Shown here piece after piece: positions 55,455-64,000 of a stretch of 64,000 nt of DNA. How positions within the stretch are numbered: the first letter of the stretch is position 1; the number at the start of each line of letters is the position of its first letter. A program made the position numbers and the translations under genes. The notes beneath the pieces are model-generated. The model was not told the origin of the DNA, made no database searches, and saw only the letters and a list, made by a program, of their open reading frames with translations. The stretch comes from Berberis thunbergii (taxonomy: Eukaryota; Streptophyta; Magnoliopsida; Ranunculales; Berberidaceae), in NCBI GenBank assembly GCA_003290165.1, contig QNQO01000683.1:434001-498000 (forward strand), written 5' to 3'.

Positions 55455-58400
55455 TTATGAATTCTCATCGTGATGATCCGTCTCATCAAATATCTCCTCC
55501 TGCAAAAACATTCACAAATGACAGCAAATTTAACAAGAAGCAATGACATGATTCCACTTAAGTTGTATATATTTATAAAGAAACATCAAAACAATCTTAT
55601 AATAGTTGTATATGTATACATACATACCTGTAATAGCTCTTCAATGACATCTTCCATTGTTATGATGCCAACAGCTTCTTCTTCTTCGGTGAACTTAGGC
55701 AGAGGGTTCTCATCAAGTTGCAGAACATCAGCATCAATATCTCTCGCCCATTTCTTGCTTCTCGTCATTGAGAGGCCCCGATGTTGATTATTGCTATTAG
55801 GAAAGCTCTTCCACTTCTGCATTGCCCTTATCTTCTTTTTGTTTTTCTCTTGGAGAAGTTTTTCACCATCAATGTCTAGCTTCACTTCTTTTGGGGTACC
55901 TAGGTTGTAATACAGCACAAAACAACTCCACGTCAAACAAAAATGTTCAGGCGAGATGAAAACCGCTGAATGGTCAGAAATGGAGGAACCATGGAGAAAT
56001 TCCAACACAATGATGTCAATTAGAGTTCAGTGCTCACCATTATCTAAAATTTTGTTTGGTGGCTGTTCTTCCGGATTGTCGCTGTGCCTAATGACAACAG
56101 CCATGTGACTGTGACCTTTCTGGAACTCGTTCAAGATATCATACAAAGGTAATTGCTCTGGAACCCTATCAAACAAATTTACAAGCATTATTTTCACACG
56201 TCTCCTGTTGCATGCTTCTTTTCAGAAAGAATGGGGGGATAAACAGGGAATTCTCACACTGAAATTTTAAGACCTTTCACCCTAAATTATCAGAATAAGC
56301 CTCACACTACCTAAAGCTAAAAGTCAAATATTCAATCAACATGCATAGAAATGGTACAAGAAGAAATCTTGAGCAAGTTAATATTGTATCCCCGTCACAC
56401 TAGATACAAGATGTCAACAATAATAGACCCACCACCACCCCTTTCTAAAAAAAACTTGCACAGGCCTGGATTTTGCTGTTGCAGCCTTAAATGAGGCCCT
56501 ATAGTTCATGCTCTTCCAATTACCTAACCTGGCCTTGTTACAAAGTCCGCATGCCAAATTACAATGTATCCTTAAAAGAATGGCTTAATCCTGGCCAACG
56601 CACCCTCGATCTTCATCTATTGTCACATTCTTAATGCCAAAGATATTCTACACAGGTTGTCAAAAATGGCAAACCATATGCAGCACTTTCAGAATTTCCC
56701 ATGCATATGCATTGCACAATACCATATGTACTACTCAGTCTAATATCAGGACTTAAGCACTTGCATAACATGTGTCATCCTGAGCTATATATGTTTTATG
56801 CAGTAACCATTTACATTCAATAGTTCAACTGTAATCTAAAATAAATTATCACCGAAAAGACAAGCCTTCATAAGAGCTTTCTATCAGCACCAATGTCATA
56901 AGCATCAGCCTTGCAGATTGAAAACTCAACTGTGGAAACACAGAGAGAGATTTCTAATCATACCAAATTTCACAGAAATCCTACTCTTATCAACTGGTTG
57001 TTTCATAATCTTAATAAAATAATGAATTTACAAAATAAAATAAAATAAACCCAGAAATACTTAGGTGCTACACCAAAAAGGGGGACATATGAAAAAGTGC
57101 ACTGAAATTTTAGAATACCTTGTCTGTCAGATGAACGGCTAGATTATTTAAATATTATTTAATTTTTCCTTTTCATATTCTCATTCTAAATTTTCAAGTC
57201 TAGCACAAATGACGTTTACATTATCTAAACAGTAGAGAAATGAAAGACATCAAGAGGTAAAGTATATTACACTTATTTCAATCTAAACAAGATATACAAC
57301 CTCGGGATTCTGCGAATAGTGACACTCTTAACAGGCACCTCGTCGGAAGGATGAATTGTTAACAAATTCTTCACCTACATTCAAACCAAGAGGTACAAAA
57401 CAAGTATTGATTAAAGGTAAGGTGCATAACTCTGATGCAATGATAGTATCAAAACAAAGTTCAAAATAGGAGGGTGATTCATGAAAAAGAAAGATAGGTG
57501 GTTACCAAAAAGTGAAAAAAAAAATGTAAATACGGCTAGATACATCTGCAAGAAGATGTACCATGGTGCATGTTATTTGCAGATGATATTGTCTTAATTG
57601 ATGAGACTAGTGAAGGTTTAGGTCAGAAATTAGATAGGTGGCATGAGGCTTTAGAGAGTAAGGGTTTTAGAATTAGTCGTTCGAAGACGGAGTATCTAGT
57701 GTGCAACTGAGATAGAAGGTGTGGAGGTCTCAGAGGGTGAGACTTTTCGATATCTAGGATTTATAATTCAAAAGAATGAGGCTATTGGAGAAGATGTAGA
57801 CCATAGGATTAAAGCTAGTTGGCTGAAAATGGAGAATGATGTTAGGAGTATTATGCGATAGAAGGATGTCTGCAAGGTTAAAAGGAAAATACTATAAAAC
57901 AATTATTCGACCAGCCATACTATACGGTTCAGAATGTTGGGCTACTATGGGACAACATACGCATAGGATGGCAGTAGCAGAAATGCGTATGTTAAGGTGG
58001 ATGTGTGGTAAAACCCGTAAGGATAAAAATAGGAATGAAAGAATTAAGAGACACTTAGGTGTAGCGCCTATAGAGGACAAAATTAGAGAAAAACGTTTAA
58101 CTTGGTTTGGTTACGTGCAGAGAAGACCAAGCATGACGCCAATTAGAAAATGTCTAGGTTGGCAAATTAATGGAGGATGTAGACGGAGGGGACGAGCGTT
58201 GAAAACTTGGATGAAGGCGGTGAATGAAAACATCATTGAGCTTGGATTAAGCGGGATATGTTGGAAGATCGCATTGCTTGGAGAACCAAAATTCATGTAG
58301 CCGACCCCGAAAATATCGGGAATGGGCTTTGATGATGATGTTTTTCCTCTTTTTTTACTGGAACAAATGCGAAACTTAATGACCATGTGGTGAATCACAT

Positions 58401-61400
58401 CAGTTTCACCGGGTAAGGGGTTCTTGAAAGATCCAAAAGCGATAAACTACACAATATTGATGGCTCCATTACTAGGAGAGTAGGAGTCTTAATTTATTCA
58501 ACCTCGTCCAATGCAGACAATCTTACATTTCAAGATAAGTGCCCAAATTTCTAACCACACTTCAACCCTGATAAAGGGTGATTCACTATTAAAATCTAGC
58601 TGGTATGCCACGGGGCTTGGCTAGGTTACAAGGTTTAAGAATAATTTTCCTTCCAACAGAGTAACCGATGGATTTGATTGGACATTTCAAAAGTTGGTAA
58701 AGAGAAAAATACAACAAACATAGCAGGTAATAGATTGAGGAGGACATCATTACACAATGCCAATTATGAGGGGTCAATGCTAAATTATTGGAGTAAAAAA
58801 ATTAGGCTGTCCACTAAATAAAAATAACTAAAAAGTAAGGGTTTTACCAAAACAAGTCCAATTATGTTAGTAGGATGCTCGTAATAAACAGGAACCCGGC
58901 TGTGCCCTTTATCCAAGATCAGCTTCATCAAATCCCTGTTTAAACAAACCGAAATCCCAACTGCTTTAACAATAACCCTATAACAACCATTTTAAAGAAT
59001 TTAATCACTAGAAAATAAAGAACTTTGTAAAAGCCTAATATATACCTGTCAAGCTTGGCATTGATATCAATTGCGAAAGTATCAGATATAGGAGTCATAG
59101 CATCACCAGCTGTTTTCTCAGTGAGCTCTAATGCTCCTGCAATGATGGTTGTTTCATCGTGGGTCAGTTCCCCACCTTTTCCAGCCTGTATAAATTCATC
59201 AAGAACTAAGAGCATCATAACATGAACTGAATGGAGCAGAAAAATCCAGCCCAAATATTTGATAAAAAGAATACATATTTGATGAGCTGAAAAGACTGCT
59301 TAAACAACATGAAAGTAACAAGTCTGTTGAACACAAGTAACTTTAACAACAATAAAGAAAAATAAACATATAAAACAACAAGGTCCAAACAGAAAACACT
59401 TCTACACCACCAATAACTTTAATTATTTGCACTTGGTAGACTCAAAATCTGTTGTGCGTCTAAAACAGAACTTCAGTATAGTTTGAAGAGCTAGATAAAA
59501 ACTAACCTCGTTACCATGCAGATTTACAAGTGTTTTCAACTCAGCTCTACGAAAAAGAGCTGCATGTCCATCCCCCAAGAGAAAATCTAATAGCTGGAAA
59601 TGGTAAAAAATATATTGAATGTCAACAGAAACATGAATGTGCATAAGATGCAACAAAACACAGACAGATATTGGTCTTCAAAAAATTTGGATAAATTATC
59701 GGACATAGTGCCCTCTCTAAGAGGGTCAGAGGTGTCTGATCTCCATTTCAATTGAGTGTCCTCATTACTTAGGTGAACAGCATTTAAATTAAACATACAA
59801 ATATGGTAAGAGGTGACAAGGGATAAAATATTACCTTGCTTATTGGGTAGGAAACGGGAAAGCAGATCCAGACAAGTAGACGTACAAAGGGAGCTACTGT
59901 TGCCCCAATAGCTAAACCATATCGAGTACAAACTGATTGAGGTATAATCTGGAAGTGCAGAATGTTTGTTTACTATTAGAGTAAATTACAAATATACGCG
60001 TTTCTATATTACAGGTATGATCTCAATCATCCTTCAAACACAACCATAAATAAAAATAAAGTACCTTACCTCACCAAATAAAAGTATCAAGGTCACCGAA
60101 ATCAGTATAGCACCCCAAGCTGTAACCAGACTATCAAGGAAAATGGGGAGAGTCTGCCATACAAGTTGATTGCTTAGATACCCCTGTCTAAAGCATATAT
60201 GAAATAAAGTAAACTGCCTCGTAAAATGTTTCTGACCTCCATAGCAGCAGCATTGCAAATGAGAAGGGTGCACAGTAACAAATGCTGCTTCTGGATGACA
60301 GGCAATATCTTCTCTGTAACACAAAGAGAGCGTTGAATAAAAGCAGGTATATGATTGGAAAATATTTTGCAGACACTATAAGAACTGGCAGTCGTATAGG
60401 TGCAAAGACGAGCCGCCAAAAATATACATCCCCATAACATGCTAGTAAATGATACAAGGAAATTGGGATATATACTATACAAAGCATAGGAATGGGAAAG
60501 ACTTAAAACATCAGGTTGACGAAGACACGCAAAAAAAATTGTGGTTTCCTCAAGATTGAGGCACACCCATACCATAACTGTGCTCTATGGTAAATACAAA
60601 GAAAGTGCAGTTTTATTCACAATTCTCTTCCGAAACATCCTTTAAAAGCATACCCAAAATAATTACGGTTCCCAAAGATTATTTAGTGATGAAAATCTAA
60701 CACCAGCAGAGAACAGATAACGAGGGATGTTAATAAGATGTGGGCTGGATTAGTGAAAAGGTGAGGGTGATGAAGCGAACTTGAGAACTTGAATGGGACA
60801 TGAAAAATACAAACTGATGATGAACTAATGAAAAAATGTTGACAAAATAATGAAGCTTCTTCCATGTCAACTTCATGTCAAATACGCATATGCCAATCTT
60901 AACCTCCTCTATATTCGTCTACCTAGTAGTACAATATATCATAGCTTTTCTGTTTTTCCAATAGTTTTGAGGATAAATTAAACTACACTTGCCTCCTCTG
61001 TACTCCTAGATCTATAGTAAGTTCAATTTTTTGTGTCACAAGATTAAGCTGTCCCATCCGCAATAACAGGTTTGAACCTCGAGGAAATAGAACCCACAAT
61101 CCCTGGATATGAGAGCATCTCCAATCGACAACCTCAAGAACCAAATATAACAGTTGTTTGCGCTAATGCACCGACTCTCCGAAAAACCCCCGTATCACGT
61201 GTCAAATACGTGTCGGTCACGGATTCGCGCTCGACACGTATTTGACACGTGGTCAACGGTCAAAATTTATTGACTAACACCGAAACGGCCCGAACACGGT
61301 CCTGACTTTGTCTTTGCAAATAAACTCTCCTCTTCGATCGATCCTTCCCACATTTTTCAAACCCTAATTACAGAGAAAATAGGGGAAAATGAGGGCAGAA

Positions 61401-62942
61401 CTAGAGACAGAATCGACAGAATCGACAGAGAGAGAAGGAGATCGATCGATCTGGACAGAGATAGAGGGAGAGATCGATCGATCTGGACAGAGACAGATAA
61501 AGAGGGAGAGATCGATTGATCTGGATAGAAACAGAAACAGAGAGATAGGGAGAGATCGATCGATCAATCTGGACAGAGACAGAGAGAGAGGCAGAGACGA
61601 TCGATTGGCTGTTTGCTGGACAGAGCTAGAGAGAGGGAGAGATCGAGTCTGTATGCATATTGAGCTTCTTCCAGCAAAGATTTATCTTGATTTGGCTTCC
61701 TTTTGGTTCTCCTGAATCAAGCTTGAGTTTCTTCCAGCAGAGATCGAGCCTCTTCCTTTTGGTTCTCCTTTGATTGGGGTTTATATGAGGTGGTGAGTGT
61801 GTTTGAGAGATTTAACCAAGGTTAGGTAACTGACATTGACCCAATACTTGGTTTCAAGTTGTATACCTAATGGAACTCCACAAGCCCTACTGAGTGAACC
61901 AACCAACGCTAACTACTATAACTTGACCCAACACTTAGTTACAGTCCATATCAAATTCTTTCAAGATTTGGGTCGGTCTCATAGGGTCATATGACACCCC
62001 AATTAAGCATCTTGGTCACTTCATTTCAAACAACACCCATATCAAGTTTTGGGTGTACGAAATTGAATAAGAGGAAGTTTGACCGTCTCATAGGGTCATA
62101 TGTTTGGATTGTTCAATAGTATTATTTATGATTTTATGTTAACGAGTTATAAAAAAATATATATTAAAAAAATAAATTTGACCGTGTCGCCGAGTCCTAT
62201 TTTTTTGAAAATTGCCGAGTCGCCGTGTCGTATCCGTGTCTGACACGACACGCGAATCCGAGTCTGTGCATCATTGGTTGTTTGAGGGTGTATTTTGATG
62301 TTCCAATAGAAAGCCCAAATCTCAATGATATTGCCGGAAATAAGTACGGACACAAAATAGTTTTGTACACGATTGTTGTCGAGTGTCAAGCTTTTTAGTC
62401 ATTTTTGTAGAATTTCATGAATGACCCGTTGGAGAACACCCACACTCAACTAGTCCACCTTTTTCACACTCAAGGTAAGCTCTCTTATTATAATAATAAT
62501 AATAATAATAGACATTTCATAAAAGTTTTCACCTAATCTGATAGAATTACAAAACTAAAAGGGCACAAAATCATCAATATTATAACATAAAAAAGAAACA
62601 AACATGTTCTGGAAATCAACACTTGTAGAAAGTCAGGCCCGCACAATACCATCCATCATCCTATAGATGCTGAAAATTGCCCAATCTCTAGGATGATAGA
62701 TGGTATTATACTGGCCTGGCTCTTTAGAAAAATTGTTTGGGAATAAAGAAAAGGGCGAATTCACCTGCGTGTTTACGATCCTGGGGAGAACCGGACTTGG
62801 CAAGAACTTCAAGATCAACAACATTCAAAGACATGAGACCTAAAGTGAGTCCAGACATCAACCCCGCAAACAGAACCAACAACACAATTATGAATATGTG
62901 AACAAAGAATTGCGTCTCGCAACACCTGTACTCCACCGCCAT
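55455..62942 (-). CDS. CNNM-type DUF21 and CBS-domain membrane protein
   Basis: Integral membrane protein of the CNNM/CorC ion-transporter family, like Arabidopsis At2g14520/At4g33700; 428 aa. Eleven coding exons on the minus strand: 62942-62765, 60313-60237, 60153-60070, 59948-59835, 59593-59507, 59185-59046, 58935-58848, 57374-57301, 56165-56038, 55899-55628 and 55499-55455. All junctions are GT/AG and in frame. The N-terminal DUF21 domain (to about residue 180) has hydrophobic segments starting [20 protein letters not shown] and includes [19 protein letters not shown]. The linker [20 protein letters not shown] leads to the CBS pair ([54 protein letters not shown]). The protein ends in an acidic tail, [11 protein letters not shown]. 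Introns 1 and 7 carry transposon sequence but the coding exons look intact. Confidence 0.95.
57540..58341 (+). mobile_element. 5'-truncated RTE-type LINE fragment in intron 7
   Basis: The + strand starts within the reverse transcriptase palm ([16 protein letters not shown], with the FADD catalytic box). It continues through [58 protein letters not shown] and [13 protein letters not shown], and ends GGGCTTTGATGATGATG. The short TGATGA 3' repeat instead of poly-A is typical of the RTE clade. At least one stop (after LVCN) and two frameshifts break the frame. The orientation is antisense to the host gene. Confidence 0.85.
61163..62271. mobile_element. Composite element with CACGTGTC-rich ends in intron 1
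   Basis: The left end reads TGCACCGACTCTCCG then CACGTGTCAAATACGTGTCGG. The right end, inverted, reads TGCACAGACTCGGATTCG and GTGTCGTGTCAGACACGG. Between them is unrelated DNA: a leader-like AAACCCTAATTACAGAG, an ATG and a purine-rich minisatellite. No target duplication was found. Confidence 0.55.
61412..61600 (+). repeat. Minisatellite of GATCGATCGATCTGGACAGA units
   Basis: Four to five units of about 40-50 bp repeat GGGAGAGATCGATCGATCTG and GACAGAGACAGA. Both strands are open in some frames only because of the repeat. Confidence 0.75.
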
Positions 62943-63599
62943 TCAATCTCCTCTTCTTCTTTACTCTTCCAACAAACCTCAAATCGCTCTCCTCCTCCTT
63001 CTTCTTCTTCTTCTTCTTATACTTCCACCTACTAGAAAAACAACAAAGTCTTGAGAATCACCATTTTCACTCTTCCTTCCAAGTGCAAATAGTTTGAGGG
63101 AAAGAAAATCGAATTTCTATGAGAATATATGATAAAGCGAGAGGGAGAGCAGTCAAAGGTGACTCTTTTTTTTGTTGTGAGATGATGAGACGGATGAGAG
63201 CGAGAGGTGTTAGTTTGTTAAAAATGACGCGATGAGGTCAGATTACGCAACAGCTACACAGAGATAGAGGTGGGAGAAATCTTTTCCAGGGAGAAATTGG
63301 GATTTTTCTGGACGGAAATTTCACGGTGACGGAGGAGAGAGGGAAAATGTTGGAAGTCGAAGGGAAGAGGTTAAGACGGGGGAGGAGGAAGAGAGGATCG
63401 GAAGGAGTGGCATTTAATAGTAATAGGGAAAAAGATGGAACACACTTGGGTCCTTATCACCAACTCACCAACTTTGCCCTTTTTCCAGTTTTGCCGGATT
63501 TATTGTTGCCGTGCTTTTTTACTTTTTCTAGATTTGCGTTTTCCTAAATTTGGCTCGTGGGTAAAAATAGGTTCTTTTATCTGTCGTTCTCGCAAAAAT
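62943..63599. other. Leader and promoter region of the CNNM-type gene
   Basis: A CT-rich leader with a (CTT)n run (62994-63018) lies directly upstream of the ATG at 62942. The rest is purine-rich, with no gene recognised. Confidence 0.4.
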
Positions 63600-63725
63600 A
63601 CTAAGAAATTAGGTTTTTGTTCGAGGTTGTAAAAACTTCTGATCATGCCACATCATCCTGAAACATGATTTTTTCAATGCCGGATTGGAGATGAGGTGAT
63701 GTTGATTACAGAAATCTCATTTTTT
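63600..63725. repeat. Foldback MITE, GATGACGTGG family, copy 4
   Basis: AGAAATTAGGTTTTTG with GCCACATCATCCTG, and then GAGGTGATGTTGATTAC with AGAAATCTC, match the family phrases with a rearranged order. Confidence 0.45.
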
Positions 63726-64000
63726 CGGAGGTGTTTTTAAATTATCTACTACTTATAATGATAATTGAGTTTTGGAACATTGTTTGCGTGTGAAATATTT
63801 AAAATTTTTTCCAAAATACTTGTGTCCAATTGACGCAATTCTCAGTTCACATTTCAAAACCCACAAATCTCTTTGTTTATTTAATTGAAATCTATGTTTA
63901 GTTTGAAAAGCTTGGATTGTTGAGATGGCTAGAAGAGGAAAGGGATTATTTATAGAGGGAATAAAAAGGCGATCTCACGAAGCAGCAAGGTTGGAAACCA
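63726..64000. other. Non-genic end of window
   Basis: Nothing is assigned. Confidence 0.3.

Noticed and set aside
60034..60575. Minus-strand open frames of about 100-130 residues
   Set aside because: They are intron read-through or shifted frames of the CNNM exons 2 and 3; the conserved family sequence fixes the real frame.
61389..61715. 108-residue open frame rich in Arg, Asp and Glu
   Set aside because: It is made by the GATCGATC/GACAGAGA minisatellite; the reverse strand is open too. No domain is visible.

Overview
The window is nuclear DNA from a flowering plant, most likely a eudicot. The genes are intron-rich, the spacers are AT-rich and full of small transposons, there is one nuclear-type tRNA-Lys, and every recognisable protein belongs to a plant family. 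I cannot name the species. Gene models were built by hand from reading frames, GT/AG splice sites and knowledge of the families; no search was run.

Layout. From 1 to about 19.9 kb the window is gene-poor and transposon-rich: an array of foldback MITEs, hAT-like MITEs with CGGTT-rich ends, tRNA-derived SINEs, a tRNA-Lys(UUU) gene, a 5'-truncated Ty3/gypsy element with a 4.7-kb LTR, a solo TRIM-type LTR, a possible Helitron end and two orphan promoter-like stretches. A class I KNOX gene of the KNAT1/BREVIPEDICELLUS type follows (+ strand, 20.1-25.0 kb); its 3.4-kb third intron carries a complete TRIM and a SINE. A HAT22/HAT9-type HD-Zip II gene is on the minus strand (28.4-29.4 kb). From 30 to 38 kb there is mostly repeat DNA, including a near-perfect Tourist-like palindrome and a hAT-like element that seems to have captured an exon.

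From 38.8 kb onward the window is gene-dense: a domesticated MULE transposase of the MUSTANG type (+), Mediator subunit MED21 (-), a mitochondrial-type PPR protein (+) facing MED21 across a short divergent promoter, a membrane-anchored J-domain protein (-), and a CNNM-type DUF21/CBS membrane protein of eleven coding exons (-) with an RTE LINE fragment and a second composite element in its introns. Two single-exon small ORFs with TATA-like boxes (2.5 kb and 33.0 kb) may be unrecognised peptide genes.

How the genes relate. These are independent eukaryotic genes, not an operon. KNAT1 and HAT22 are developmental homeodomain regulators, MED21 is part of the RNA polymerase II Mediator, and the others are housekeeping or organelle functions. 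The most unusual structures are made by transposons: the 75-bp direct repeats around the truncated gypsy element, a datable nested insertion with its empty-site paralogue, and two MITE families that keep hAT-like ends while the interior sequence is replaced.
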